A stretch of DNA of 64,000 nt from contig NZ_CP038634.1 in the NCBI RefSeq assembly GCF_004768545.1, positions 1,116,001 to 1,180,000 on the forward strand, given 5' to 3'. Below are positions 9,807 through 19,069 of this stretch, piece by piece; the stretch's first letter is position 1; each line of letters opens with the position of its first letter. The notes under the pieces were generated by a model, which was given only the letters and a program-made list of their open reading frames with translations, was not told the DNA's origin and ran no database searches. The translations under genes were made by a program, and so were the position numbers. Source of the stretch: Cupriavidus oxalaticus (GTDB lineage: Bacteria > Pseudomonadota > Gammaproteobacteria > Burkholderiales > Burkholderiaceae).

Positions 9807-10982
9807 TCAGGCGGGCTGGTCCATCGCGGCGAAGATTTCCTCGGCCATGTGGAAGGCCGAATTCGCCGCCGGCACGCCGCAATAGATCGCCGTCTGCAAC
9901 AGCACTTCCTTGATCTCGTCGCGCGTCACGCCATTGTTGGCGGCGGCGCGCAGATGGAGCTTCAGTTCATCCGTGCGGTTCAGCGCCACCATCATGGCGA
10001 TGGTCAGCAGGCTGCGCGTATGGCGCGGCAGGCCTTCGCGCGTCCAGATCTCGCCCCAGGCGTAGCGTGTGATCAGGTTCTGGAATTCTTCGTTGAGCGG
10101 CGTCAGCCGCGCCAGCGAGCGATCGACATGCGCGCTGCCGAGCACCTCGCGCCGCACCGAGAGGCCGGCGTCGTAGCGCGCGTGGTCGTCGGTCACGGGC
10201 AGGCGGCCGCGCACGAAATCGATCAGTGCGGCAGTGAAGCGGCCCGGCTGCTCGAAGCTGGAGATATGCGCGGCAGGCAGTTCGATGAAACGCGCGCCGG
10301 GAATCGCATCGGCCAGCGCGCGGCCCTCCTGCGCGGTGGTCGACGGGTCCTGGCTGCCGGCGACAACCAGCACCGGCACCGGGATCGACGGCACCGTCTC
10401 GCGGAAGTCGGCGTCGCGCACCGCCGCGCAGCTGGCCGCATAGCCGCGTGGATCGAGTCCTGCCAGCACGCTGCGCAGGCCGTCCAGCGCTCGGTCGGCC
10501 GTGGCGGCAAACCCGGGGGTGAACCAGCGCTCGACCGAAGGCGCGACCATCACGCTCATGCCGTCGCGCAGCACGGTGTCGATGCGAGTGTTCCATCCCT
10601 CCGCGTTGCCGATCTTTGCGGCGGTATTGGCCAGCACGATGCGGGAAAAGCGCTCGGGCGCATGGATGCCGAGCCACATCCCGGTCAGGCCGCCCATCGA
10701 CAGGCCACAGAATATGGCCTGGCCGATGCCCAATGCATCCAGGATGGCGATCACGTCCTGGCCGAGTTGTTCAACCGTGAAGGCATCGCCGGGTGCGGTC
10801 GAGCGGCCATGGCCGCGCGTGTCGTAGCGCACCACGCGAAAGCGCCCGGCCAGCGCGGCGGCCTGTGGCTCCCACATGGTGTGGTCGGTGCCGAGCGAGT
10901 TGGAGAAGATGATGGCCGGCGCGGCCTCGGGGCCGTCGACGGTGTAGAAGAGCCGGGCACCGGCGTGATCGAGATAGGGCAA
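9807..10982 (-). CDS. pcaL: Fused 3-oxoadipate enol-lactonase / 4-carboxymuconolactone decarboxylase
   Basis: A 391-residue fusion. Residues 1-255 are an alpha/beta-hydrolase (PcaD) with the nucleophile elbow GLSMGG and the late catalytic His in PAAHISS. Residues 270-391 are a carboxymuconolactone decarboxylase (PcaC) ending EIKEVLLQTAIYCGVPAAN with the AhpD-like helix. The protein catalyses two successive steps of protocatechuate breakdown. The start codon is TTG at 10982, supported by an AGGAG six bases upstream. It is last in the pcaHG-B-L array, 27 bp after pcaB. Confidence 0.9.
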   Translation of the reverse strand: MPYLDHAGARLFYTVDGPEAAPAIIFSNSLGTDHTMWEPQAAALAGRFRVVRYDTRGHGRSTAPGDAFTVEQLGQDVIAILDALGIGQAIFCGLSMGGLTGMWLGIHAPERFSRIVLANTAAKIGNAEGWNTRIDTVLRDGMSVMVAPSVERWFTPGFAATADRALDGLRSVLAGLDPRGYAASCAAVRDADFRETVPSIPVPVLVVAGSQDPSTTAQEGRALADAIPGARFIELPAAHISSFEQPGRFTAALIDFVRGRLPVTDDHARYDAGLSVRREVLGSAHVDRSLARLTPLNEEFQNLITRYAWGEIWTREGLPRHTRSLLTIAMMVALNRTDELKLHLRAAANNGVTRDEIKEVLLQTAIYCGVPAANSAFHMAEEIFAAMDQPA

Positions 10983-11009
10983 TGCAGTCTCCTGAGAATC
11001 CGTGGCCAG

Positions 11010-12398
11010 TCAGCGTGCGGCACGTCCGGCAAGCGCGGATTGCCACGCCTGCACCGCGGCATCCGCAAAAGCCGATGACTGGCCCGCGTAGTTGGCGGGG
11101 TTGGCAAGGCGGTCGAGCGTGGCGTCGTCGAGCAAGCCCGCATGGGCGGGTTCCTCCTGCAGCGTGCGGGCCAGCGCATCGCGCAGGCTGGTGCCGTCGG
11201 CCACTGCGCGGCGCGAGGCGCGCTCCACCAGATGGTGCGCCTGCAGGCGTCCGATCCTGCCGCCGATCTCCAGCATCGCGGCCTCGCCGAGTATCAACCC
11301 ATGCGTGAGATCGAGATTGCCACGCATGCGCGCCGCATCGACCTGCAGCCCCGCCACCACCTCGCCGATCTGGCGCAGCGCGCCCGCGGCCAGCGTGACG
11401 ATCTGCGGCAGCGTGTCCCATTCCGCCTGCCAGCCACCAAGCGCGCGCTCGTGTTCCTGCACCATGCCCGACAGCATGGTGGCCACCAGCGGCGGCACGC
11501 GCACCGATGCCGTCAGCACCGCCGCGCAGCCGACCGGATTGCGCTTGTGCGGCATGGTGCTGGAACCGCCGCGGCCGGGCCCGGTGGGCTCGGCCACTTC
11601 CGCCACCTCGGTCTGCATCAGCAGCGAGATGTCGCGCGCCATCTTGCCGAGCGTGCCGGTCAGCATGCCAAGCGTGGCGGCCACTTCGACCATGCGGTCG
11701 CGATGCGCATGCCATGGCAGCACGGGTGCGACCAGGCCCAGCTCGCGGGCCAGTGCGGCGGCTACGCCGGGCGCGGCGTAGCCGAGGCTGGCGAGCGTGC
11801 CCGCGGCGCCGCCGAACTGCAGCGCGCGGGCCTGCGCGCGTGCCGCATCAAGGCGGGCGAGGTCGCGGCGCAGCGCGTCGAGCCAGCCGGCGGCCTTGCA
11901 GCCAAAGGTGGTGGGCAGTGCATGCTGGAGCCAGGTGCGTGCCACCATCGGCGTGGCGCGGTGCGCGCTGGCCAGCGCGGCGCAGGATTCGCCCAGGCGT
12001 ATCAGGTCGGCATCGAGTACGCGCAGCGCGTCGCCCAGCTGGAGGACGAGCGCGGTGTCGATGATGTCCTGGCTGGTGGCGCCCCAGTGCACGAAGCGCG
12101 CCGCATCGGCATCGCGCGCAGCCACGGCGGTGGTCAGCTGTTTGACAAACGGAATGGCCAGATTGCCGGCGGCGACCGCGGCCTGCGCCAGCGCATCGCG
12201 GTCGATGGCGCCGACGTCGCTGCAGACTTCGGTGATGACGGTCGCGGCAGCGGCCGGGATCACGCCGCATTGCGCTTCGGCGCGCGCGAGCGCGGCCTCG
12301 ACGGCAAGCATGCGTTGCACGGTGCCGGCGTCGGAGAAGATGTCCAGCACCGCGGGGCTGCCGAACATGGGATCGGTAAGACGCGTGACGGTTGGCAT
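11010..12398 (-). CDS. pcaB: 3-carboxy-cis,cis-muconate cycloisomerase
   Basis: A 462-residue member of the fumarase/aspartase superfamily. It carries the WGATSQDIIDT region at about residues 98-108 and the signature GGSSTMPHKRNPVG near residues 270-283, with the catalytic Ser loop. It converts 3-carboxymuconate to 4-carboxymuconolactone. ATG 12398 matches the family start MPTVTRLTDPMFGS; the frame stays open upstream into pcaG as a shadow. It is separated from pcaG by 94 bp containing a strong hairpin and followed by pcaL. Confidence 0.95.
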   Translation of the reverse strand: MPTVTRLTDPMFGSPAVLDIFSDAGTVQRMLAVEAALARAEAQCGVIPAAAATVITEVCSDVGAIDRDALAQAAVAAGNLAIPFVKQLTTAVAARDADAARFVHWGATSQDIIDTALVLQLGDALRVLDADLIRLGESCAALASAHRATPMVARTWLQHALPTTFGCKAAGWLDALRRDLARLDAARAQARALQFGGAAGTLASLGYAAPGVAAALARELGLVAPVLPWHAHRDRMVEVAATLGMLTGTLGKMARDISLLMQTEVAEVAEPTGPGRGGSSTMPHKRNPVGCAAVLTASVRVPPLVATMLSGMVQEHERALGGWQAEWDTLPQIVTLAAGALRQIGEVVAGLQVDAARMRGNLDLTHGLILGEAAMLEIGGRIGRLQAHHLVERASRRAVADGTSLRDALARTLQEEPAHAGLLDDATLDRLANPANYAGQSSAFADAAVQAWQSALAGRAAR

Positions 12399-12450
12399 GG
12401 GGGCGATCGGTAGGGGTCGTGGCGATGACGACCACCTGATTATGCTTTGT

Positions 12451-12485
12451 CGCCGGCGGCCCGGGAGATTCCCCGGCCGCCGGCG
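12451..12485 (-). terminator. Strong intercistronic hairpin between pcaG and pcaB
   Basis: Fifteen-base arms beginning CGCCGGCGGCC and ending GGCCGCCGGCG, with one mismatch and a short 5-nt loop. There is no T-run, so it may reduce read-through or stabilise the pcaHG message rather than end transcription. Confidence 0.5.
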
Positions 12486-12492
12486 CGGCGTG

Positions 12493-13062
12493 TCAGATAT
12501 CGAAGAACACCGTCTCGCCCGGGCCTTGCAGCACGATATCCCAGCGCAGCGTGCCATTGCCGGCATCGTTGCCAACCAGCGTGCCGCGCCGCTCGGCCGG
12601 CACCAGCGCCAGCACCGGATCGGCCCCATTGGCCGCGGCCTCGTCCGGAAAGTACATGCGCGTGGCAACGTGCTTGACCAGCCCGCGCATGAACACCGAC
12701 ACCATGATGTGCGGCGCCTGCGGCCGGCCGTCGGCACCGGGCACGGCGCCCGGCTTGACGGTGACGAAGCGGAACGACCCGTCAGCCTCGGTCGGCACGC
12801 GGCCGAAGCCGGTAAAGCCTGGCACCAGAGGCAGCTCGCGCGTGTCTTCGGCGTGGCGGTAGCGGCCGGCGGGATTGGCCTGCCAGATCTCGACCATGCC
12901 GTCGGGCACGGGCTCGCGGTTGCCGTCGGTGACGCGGCCTTCGATCACGATGCGCTGGCCGGCCAGTGCCGGTGCGCTGGCGGTCAGGTCGGCGCAGTTC
13001 AGCCCGCTCAGGCCGATATGGAGGTAAGGGCCGACGGTCTGGGATGAGGTGGCGTAAAGCAT
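12493..13062 (-). CDS. pcaG: Protocatechuate 3,4-dioxygenase, alpha subunit
   Basis: A 189-residue intradiol dioxygenase subunit starting MLYATSSQTVGPYLHIGL, typical for PcaG. It shows the beta-sandwich segments VEIWQANPAGRY and HIMVSVFMRGL. The alpha subunit supports the active site but lacks the full iron ligand set, which is carried by PcaH. Together they cleave protocatechuate to 3-carboxy-cis,cis-muconate. It starts 4 bp after pcaH. Confidence 0.95.
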   Translation of the reverse strand: MLYATSSQTVGPYLHIGLSGLNCADLTASAPALAGQRIVIEGRVTDGNREPVPDGMVEIWQANPAGRYRHAEDTRELPLVPGFTGFGRVPTEADGSFRFVTVKPGAVPGADGRPQAPHIMVSVFMRGLVKHVATRMYFPDEAAANGADPVLALVPAERRGTLVGNDAGNGTLRWDIVLQGPGETVFFDI

Positions 13063-13066
13063 GGTC

Positions 13067-13768
13067 TTACTCCATCGGCGTGGCATCGCGGCCACGCAGC
13101 ACGATATCGAAACGGTAGCCGAGCGCGTATTCGGGCTGGGTGGTCTCCCAGTCGAGGCTGGCGATGAGCCGGTCGCGCGCCTTCTCGTCCGGCACGCAGT
13201 TGAAGATCGGGTCGAACGGCAGCAACGGATCGCCGGGGAAGTACATCTGCGTCACCAGCCGCGTGGCGTAGGCATTGCCAAACAACGAGAAGTGGATATG
13301 CTGCGGCCGCCAGGCATTGTGGTGGTTGCGCCAGGGATAGGCGCCGGGCCTGATGGTCTTGAACCGGTAGTGCCCGTCGGCGTCGGTGACGGTGCGGCCC
13401 TCTCCGGAGAAATGCGGGTCCAGCGGCGCGTCGTGCTGGTCGCGCTTGTGCACGTAGCGGCCGGCCGCGTTTGCCTGCCACACCTCGATCAGCGCGTTCG
13501 GCACCGGCCGGCCATTCTCGTCCAGCACGCGGCCGGTCACGAGGATGCGCTCGCCGATGGGCTCGCCGCCGTTGCCGACGGTGAGGTCGTTATCGCCTTC
13601 GCGGACGAACTCGTCGCCGAAGGTGGGACCGGTCACTTCGGACAGCGACTGCGGCAGCGCAATCAGCGGCTGGCCCGGCGAGCGCTTCTGCGTGGAAGCG
13701 TAGGGGTCGAAGCGGTATTCGGGCTGGGTGTCCCAGTAGGGACGTCGATACTGGGCAAGGCGGGTCAT
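13067..13768 (-). CDS. pcaH: Protocatechuate 3,4-dioxygenase, beta subunit
   Basis: A 233-residue PcaH. It contains the intradiol signature GRPVPNALIEVWQANAAGRY near residues 80-99 and the Fe(III) ligand region YPWRNHHNAWRPQHIHFS, holding Tyr and His ligands. ATG 13768 follows an AGGAGACTGCGCA leader; a longer frame to 13813 lacks homology. It is the first gene of the pca operon and divergent from pcaQ, with a palindromic operator between them. Confidence 0.95.
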   Translation of the reverse strand: MTRLAQYRRPYWDTQPEYRFDPYASTQKRSPGQPLIALPQSLSEVTGPTFGDEFVREGDNDLTVGNGGEPIGERILVTGRVLDENGRPVPNALIEVWQANAAGRYVHKRDQHDAPLDPHFSGEGRTVTDADGHYRFKTIRPGAYPWRNHHNAWRPQHIHFSLFGNAYATRLVTQMYFPGDPLLPFDPIFNCVPDEKARDRLIASLDWETTQPEYALGYRFDIVLRGRDATPME

Positions 13769-13796
13769 TGCGCAGTCTCCTTGTCGTTGGAATGGT

Positions 13797-13823
13797 ATGA
13801 CTTTAAGCAACACATAAAGTCAT
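13797..13823. promoter_or_regulatory. Palindromic operator candidate between pcaH and pcaQ
   Basis: Perfect 9-bp arms ATGACTTTA and TAAAGTCAT around a 9-nt spacer, in an AT-rich stretch between divergent promoters. The position and T-N11-A-like symmetry fit a LysR-type binding site, presumably for PcaQ. Confidence 0.6.
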
Positions 13824-13862
13824 GTAAATTGAGATTTCCAAGAATTACGATAACTTTTCAGC

Positions 13863-14816
13863 ATGAAACCCCCCGCCCCACCCGCGCTCGAAATCTTCCG
13901 CAACCGCGTGCGGCTGCGGCATCTCTACTGCTTCGTGGCGGTGTCGCAGACCCAGCACCTGGGCCGCGCCGCTGATCGCCTGGGGCTGACGCAGCCAGCC
14001 GTGTCCAAGACCCTGAGCGAGCTGGAGGAGCTGACCGGCACGCGCCTGCTGGTGCGCCAGCGCGCGGGCACGGAACTGACCACCGCCGGCACGCGCTTCC
14101 TGCGCCACGCGCTGCGCATCCTCGCCGATATCGATGCGGCGGCCGACAGCATGGCCGGCGAGCAGGCGCAGCCACAGGAGCGCATCCGGCTGGGCGCGCT
14201 GCCCAGCGTCGTGCCGGCGGTGCTGACCGATGCCTTGCTGCGCTTCCGCGCCGCGCACCCCGAGGTCGGGCTTGCCGTCCAGACCGGCATGAACCGCAGC
14301 CTGATCGACCAGCTCAAGGCCGATGTGCTGGATCTGGTCATTGGCCGGATGGATGACCCGGTTGCCATGGAAAGCCTGTGGTTCGAATCGCTGGGCCCGG
14401 ACTCGCTGGCGCTGGCGGTGCGTTCCGCGCACCCTCTTGCCGCCGTATCGCGGCCGACCTTGCTTGACGTGCTGGCATGGCCGCTGGTGATCCCGGCAGC
14501 GGGCTCGATCCCCCGCCACAACACCGAAAGCCTGCTCGCCCGCCACGGCCTGCCCCTGCCGGGCGGATGCGTGGAAACATCGGACGCCTACCTCGGACGG
14601 CTGCTGGCCCGCCACAGCGACTGCGTGTGGGCGGCGCCGCTGTCTGCCGCGCAGCGCGCGGTGGCCGAGGATGAACTGGTCCTGCTGCCGCTCGATACGC
14701 AGGGCACGGAGGAACCGATCGGCCTGCTACGGCACGGCGACCGCACCCTCAGCCCGATGGCCGAAGCGCTGGCTGACTGCATCCGCGCCGCGGCCCGGCC
14801 GCTTGCGGCTCAGTGA
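13863..14816 (+). CDS. pcaQ: LysR-type activator of the pca operon
   Basis: A 317-residue LTTR whose N-terminus RLRHLYCFVAVSQTQHLGRAADRL and helix LTQPAVSKTLSELEELTG match the PcaQ branch (LysR/GbpR-like). The effector domain begins near residue 100 (RIRLGALPSVVPAVL). PcaQ proteins activate pca genes in response to 3-carboxymuconate or its lactone. It is divergent from pcaH, the expected arrangement. The stop is followed by several short GCTCAGTGA repeats (14808-14849). Confidence 0.88.
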   Translation: MKPPAPPALEIFRNRVRLRHLYCFVAVSQTQHLGRAADRLGLTQPAVSKTLSELEELTGTRLLVRQRAGTELTTAGTRFLRHALRILADIDAAADSMAGEQAQPQERIRLGALPSVVPAVLTDALLRFRAAHPEVGLAVQTGMNRSLIDQLKADVLDLVIGRMDDPVAMESLWFESLGPDSLALAVRSAHPLAAVSRPTLLDVLAWPLVIPAAGSIPRHNTESLLARHGLPLPGGCVETSDAYLGRLLARHSDCVWAAPLSAAQRAVAEDELVLLPLDTQGTEEPIGLLRHGDRTLSPMAEALADCIRAAARPLAAQ

Positions 14817-14839
14817 TGCTCAGGACTGCTCAGTGAGGC

Positions 14840-16219
14840 TCAGTGAGCTGCCACGCCGGCGCTGCCCTCGGCGTCGGCACCCGGGGCATGACTGCCGCTG
14901 AAATGCTTGACCACCAGCGCACCGGCAGCCAGGAATGCCGGCACGGCAAGCAGCGTAAAGATGGTGTCGAAGCCCAGATGCAGCCGCAGCAGTTCGGCAC
15001 CGAGCAAGGCCCCGGTGATGCCGCCGAAGCGGCCGATGCCAAGCATCCACGCCACCCCGGTGGCACGGCCCTGCGTCGGGTAGAACGCCGCGGCCAGCGA
15101 CGGCATCGACGACTGCGCGCCGTTCATGGCGGTGCCGGCGAGAAAGATCAGCACGCCAAGCAGCACCTGGCTGCCAGTGCCGTGCCCCACGGCGTAGATC
15201 AGCACGCCGGTGGCGGCGTAGGTGATGGCGATCACCTTGTTGGGGTTGAAGCGGTCCATGAACCACCCGGCCGCGATGGTGCCGATGCCGCCGCCGAGCG
15301 GGAACAGCGCTGTCAGGAATGACGCGTGCTGGATCGAGAAGCCGGCGTCCTTCATCAGCGTGGGCATCCAGCTCGTCAGCAGGTAGAAGATGACCAGGCC
15401 CATGAAGTAGGTGCACCACAGCATCGCCGAACCCAGGCGATAGCCCGGCGCCAGCACGGTGCCGATGGCGGAGCGGGTCGCGGGCGCCTGCTCGCCGATG
15501 ACGAAGGCGTTCGCTGCCCCCACGTCCGCGCCGGTCACGCGCCGCAGCAGCTGGCGGATCTGGTCGGCCGGATAGTTGCGCAACACCATGTAGCGCACCG
15601 ACTCGGGCAGCAGCACCACCAGCAGCAGCGCCAGCGCAAGCGGCACGATGCCGCCAAGCAGCAGCACGCTGTGCCAGCCGAAATGCGGGATCATCGCGGC
15701 GGCGACAAAGCCGCCGGCCGCGGAGCCGAGCGGAAAGCCGCAGAACATAGTGTTCACCAGCACGGCCCGGCGGCGTTGCGGCGCGAACTCGGCGGTCAGC
15801 GTCACGGCATTGGGCATGGCGGCGCCCAGACCCAGGCCGGTCAGGAAGCGCAGCACCGTCAGCCAGCCCAGCGTGGGCGCAAAGGCCGTGGCCAGGCTGC
15901 AGGCGCCAAAGAAGAAGACCGACAGCACCAGCACCTTCTTGCGGCCGATGCGATCAGCCAGCGGGCCAGCAAAGATCGCGCCGAAGGCGAGGCCGAACAG
16001 CGCCGCGCTCATGACGGGCCCGAGGGCCGATTTCTCGATCCCCCAGTCCTGCACCAGCGCCGGCGCGATATACCCGATGGCGGCGGTATCGAAGCCGTCG
16101 ACGGCAACCACCAGGAAGCAAAGCACAAGGATCAGCCACTGGTAAGCAGTGAATCGCTGTCCGTCGATCAGGGCCTGGACGTCCGCGACGCCAGCCTTGG
16201 TTTGGAGGGATTGGGGCAC
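14840..16219 (-). CDS. Aromatic acid:H+ symporter of the MFS (PcaK-like)
   Basis: A 459-residue, 12-helix MFS transporter. It shows the AAHS-family features VDGFDTAAIGYIAPAL in helix 1 and the loop GPLADRIGRKKVLVLSVFFF between helices 2 and 3. Family members import 4-hydroxybenzoate, protocatechuate or similar acids, consistent with the neighbouring pob and pca genes. The start is GTG 16219 with GGAGACAAT upstream; the frame is open to 16306 but those residues are unlike the family. Its promoter carries two GTTC-N7-GAAC dyads. Confidence 0.85.
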   Translation of the reverse strand: MPQSLQTKAGVADVQALIDGQRFTAYQWLILVLCFLVVAVDGFDTAAIGYIAPALVQDWGIEKSALGPVMSAALFGLAFGAIFAGPLADRIGRKKVLVLSVFFFGACSLATAFAPTLGWLTVLRFLTGLGLGAAMPNAVTLTAEFAPQRRRAVLVNTMFCGFPLGSAAGGFVAAAMIPHFGWHSVLLLGGIVPLALALLLVVLLPESVRYMVLRNYPADQIRQLLRRVTGADVGAANAFVIGEQAPATRSAIGTVLAPGYRLGSAMLWCTYFMGLVIFYLLTSWMPTLMKDAGFSIQHASFLTALFPLGGGIGTIAAGWFMDRFNPNKVIAITYAATGVLIYAVGHGTGSQVLLGVLIFLAGTAMNGAQSSMPSLAAAFYPTQGRATGVAWMLGIGRFGGITGALLGAELLRLHLGFDTIFTLLAVPAFLAAGALVVKHFSGSHAPGADAEGSAGVAAH

Positions 16220-16287
16220 TATTGTCTCCGTCTGCCTTGGAAATCGCGCGGTCCGCCTGCAGGCAGGCACGACCGGCACCGCGATTT

Positions 16288-16321
16288 GTTCTAATAGCGA
16301 ACTCACGTTCTCTAATTGAAC
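16288..16321. promoter_or_regulatory. Two GTTC-N7-GAAC dyads upstream of the PcaK-like gene
   Basis: Two 15-bp dyads, 16288-16302 and 16307-16321, each with perfect GTTC/GAAC ends, are separated by 4 bp (19-bp repeat distance). They resemble operators of IclR-type aromatic-acid regulators such as PcaR. They differ from the pcaH-pcaQ palindrome, so the transporter may answer to another regulator. Confidence 0.6.
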
Positions 16322-16675
16322 GAATCTTAGGCAACGGGCATTGAGGCCAAGAATTGGCGTTAACCCGGCAAAAAGGCGTGCGCATCAGAGCCGCGATTCA
16401 CCAGGAATCTCCACCTATCTCGGGTTTTTCACTATCTGTTCCTCACTATTTTGGATATTTATTTCACTGTTCTACGACATACTGAAATTTTCTATCCCAA
16501 CCATCAATACGAATAAGGAAATTTCATACAAAAAGCGCGAGCCTTCAATTTACATTCCGAAATCCATGTAAATCACGGCATCCTGACCAGGATGGCTGGC
16601 CGGCGGCAGACCGGAATCAATGCGTCGACCTGCCGGTCAAATGCCTCAGGATCGCCCGCTGACCCTCCCCATCCC
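16322..16675. other. Non-coding stretch with an AT-rich island
   Basis: About 350 bp without a convincing gene. From about 16400 to 16575 the sequence is strikingly AT-rich against a GC-rich background. A TTG-started frame (16341-16571) would encode 76 residues with a membrane-like stretch followed by Lys/Tyr/Ile-rich sequence. Its composition is unlike neighbouring genes and it lacks a ribosome-binding site, so I do not call it a gene. It could be a remnant of transferred DNA or an AT-rich protein-binding region. Confidence 0.5.
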
Positions 16676-16885
16676 ATGCAACGCCTGCTCCTCATCCTGG
16701 GCGCCGTGCTGCTTGCCGCCGGCGCCGCCTGGCCCTGGCTGTCGAAGTTGCCGTTCGACCGCCTTGGCCGCCTGCCCGGCGACATCCATATCGTCCGCGA
16801 CGGCTTCAGCTTCTACCTGCCGATCACGACCTGCATCCTGGTGTCGGTGGTGGTCTCGGTCGTGATCTGGCTGCTGCGGCGCTGA
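16676..16885 (+). CDS. DUF2905 small membrane protein
   Basis: A 69-residue protein with two membrane helices, QRLLLILGAVLLAAGAAWPW and a C-terminal one from about residue 46, around the hydrophilic hairpin LPFDRLGRLPGDIHIVRDG. This is the family pattern of DUF2905, whose role is unknown. ATG 16676 matches the family length; the upstream in-frame residues have no homology. It converges with the chemoreceptor gene, with 16 bp between stops. Confidence 0.85.
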   Translation: MQRLLLILGAVLLAAGAAWPWLSKLPFDRLGRLPGDIHIVRDGFSFYLPITTCILVSVVVSVVIWLLRR

Positions 16886-16901
16886 CCCCGCGCCAGCGGC
16901 A

Positions 16902-18854
16902 TCAGGCCGCCTGCGCCTCGGTGCGGAACACCGCCATCGCGCGCTGCATCTGCTGCGCCTGCGCCTGCAGCGACTGCGCCGCGGCGGCGGCCTCCTCCAC
17001 CAGCGCGGCGTTCTGCTGCGTGACCTGATCCATCTGCGCCACCGCCTGGTTGACCTGCGCGATGCCGGTGCTCTGCTCGCGCGAGGCATGGCTGATCTCG
17101 TCCATCATCGCCGTCACGCGGCGGATCGCCGCCACCGTGCTGTCCATGCTGGCGGCGGCATCCACCGCCAGCGACGTGCCGGATGCCACGCGCTGCGCCG
17201 ACTGCGAGATCAGCGCGCCAATTTCCTTGGCCGAGTTGCCGGCACGTTGCGCCAGCCCGCGCACCTCGGTCGCCACCACGGCGAAGCCGCGCCCGGCCTC
17301 GCCCGCGCGCGCCGCCTCCACCGCGGCGTTCAGCGCCAGGATATTGGTCTGGAAGGCGATGGCATCGATCACCGCGATGATGTCGACGATGCGGCGCGAA
17401 TCGGCCTCGATGTCCTGCATGGTCTGCCGCATGCGCCCCACCGCGGCGCCGCCGGCCAGCGCGATGTCCGACGCCTCGCGCGCCAGCTCGCTGGCCTGCC
17501 CGGCGCTGCCGGCGTTCTGCTGCACGGTGGCGGTAAGCTGCTCCATGCTGGCCGCGGTCTGCTCCAGCGAAGAGGCCTGTTGCTCGGTACGCGCCGACAG
17601 GTCGATATTGCCCTGCGCGATCTCGCCGGCGGCAGCCAGCACATTGTGCGCGCCGGCCTTGGTATCGCCGATCAGCCCGCGCCAGCTGTCCACCAGCGAC
17701 AGCAGGTGGCGCTTGACCTCGCTGAGTTCGTCGCGCCCGTGCACCGCCATGCTCAGGCTCAGGTCGCCGGCGTTGATGCGGTCGACCATGTCCCCCACGG
17801 TGCGCACATCGCTGCGCATGCCGCGGCTGAAGCCGCCGAACAGATAGAAGGCCAGGGCCAGCGCGACCACGCCCAGCGCCGCCAGCAGCACGAACTGGCG
17901 CTGCTGCGCGGCGATGCGCTGCGCCAGCATGGCGCCGGCGATGGCCGAGAACTCCCTGTTGGCGGCCAGTACGCCGTTGATCGCCGCGGTCGCCTCGTCG
18001 AAATAGGTCTTGGCATCGATGCCGATGCCGCTCGCACCAAGCATGCGCGACTTGAGCGTGCGGTGGAAGTTGTCCATCGCCGCCAGCTGCTGCATGGCCG
18101 CGTCGAGCTGCGGCTGGTGTGCCGGCGCATTCCTGCGCACGCGCGCGGCATCGCGCCGGATGGCTTCAAGTCCCTCCTGGATCTGCTCGGCAAGCGCGCC
18201 CAGGTCGGCCTGCTGCGCGGCATCGGCATAGCCGCCCCGCGCGATGATGCCGGCGCCGCGCCCGCGCGCCAGCGCGCTGTGCTCCGCCAGGCGCGGCATT
18301 GGGCCAACCATCAGGCTGATCAGGTAGTAGGCGCCGGCCTCGCCGTCGAGCGCGAGCTCCGAACGGTCGGCCACGTCGGCGATGAACAGCAGCGTCTGCC
18401 TGACCAGCGCGCTGTGCCGCTCGAACAGCGGTCCGGGCGAGGTGTTCAGGCCGAGGCCGCGGATGTACTGCCAGTCCTGCTCCAGCTTGCGCGCCGAGGG
18501 CTCGAGCGCAAAGCCGGAGTTGTCGGCGGTGGCGCGCAGCAGTCCGGCCAGGTTGGCCGCGGCCTTGCCGTCGGCCGCGTCGAAGGTCGGCCGGAAGCCG
18601 GCGTTGCCGGCCAGCACGGTATTCGCGGCACCGCGCCGGACCTGCGTCTCGCGCATGAAATCAAGCGCGTGGCCGACGATGACCAGGCCGCGCCGTTCGC
18701 TGTCGGTGGTGCGGATCGACTGCGCCGAGCCATGCAGCACGACGTACATCGCTCCGCACAGCGGCACGAGGAACAGCACCGCGATCAGGGTCAGTTTCTG
18801 GTTGATGTTGAGGCGCGCCATCAGGCGCTCGGCGGGGCGGAAAAAGGCGGTCAT
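16902..18854 (-). CDS. Methyl-accepting chemotaxis protein
   Basis: A 650-residue chemoreceptor. A first membrane helix (about residues 19-40) is followed by a roughly 280-residue periplasmic region with NIT-like helices ([18 protein letters not shown]), a second helix near 325-345, a HAMP domain ([17 protein letters not shown]) and a long signalling domain. The signalling hairpin holds [20 protein letters not shown] and [12 protein letters not shown]. The ligand is unknown. ATG 18854 is preferred; ATG 18821 is an alternative. No other chemotaxis gene is nearby. Confidence 0.9.
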   Translation of the reverse strand: MTAFFRPAERLMARLNINQKLTLIAVLFLVPLCGAMYVVLHGSAQSIRTTDSERRGLVIVGHALDFMRETQVRRGAANTVLAGNAGFRPTFDAADGKAAANLAGLLRATADNSGFALEPSARKLEQDWQYIRGLGLNTSPGPLFERHSALVRQTLLFIADVADRSELALDGEAGAYYLISLMVGPMPRLAEHSALARGRGAGIIARGGYADAAQQADLGALAEQIQEGLEAIRRDAARVRRNAPAHQPQLDAAMQQLAAMDNFHRTLKSRMLGASGIGIDAKTYFDEATAAINGVLAANREFSAIAGAMLAQRIAAQQRQFVLLAALGVVALALAFYLFGGFSRGMRSDVRTVGDMVDRINAGDLSLSMAVHGRDELSEVKRHLLSLVDSWRGLIGDTKAGAHNVLAAAGEIAQGNIDLSARTEQQASSLEQTAASMEQLTATVQQNAGSAGQASELAREASDIALAGGAAVGRMRQTMQDIEADSRRIVDIIAVIDAIAFQTNILALNAAVEAARAGEAGRGFAVVATEVRGLAQRAGNSAKEIGALISQSAQRVASGTSLAVDAAASMDSTVAAIRRVTAMMDEISHASREQSTGIAQVNQAVAQMDQVTQQNAALVEEAAAAAQSLQAQAQQMQRAMAVFRTEAQAA

Positions 18855-19069
18855 CGGGCTCGGCAAGGGGTTGGCTTTCCCCCGGGCTATCGGCCGCGTT
18901 TTCCAGGCCTGAAGCACGAATTCCGATCGTTTTGACGATGCGCAAACGGGGTGCAGAAAATGCCCGGCATCGGGGCAAAATGCACGCACCAGGGGCAGAA
19001 AAACGGTGCTTGCACGCCAAGGTCGGCGATACCGACAGAGTCCTCTGCGCGATTGCGGTGTGCCGTCGT

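Noticed and set aside
14808..14849. Cluster of GCTCAGTGA repeats at the end of pcaQ
   Set aside because: Short, imperfect and spanning the coding end; no hairpin or known site.
16341..16571. 76-residue frame in the AT-rich island
   Set aside because: TTG start, no ribosome-binding site, no homology I recognise; described as part of the island instead.
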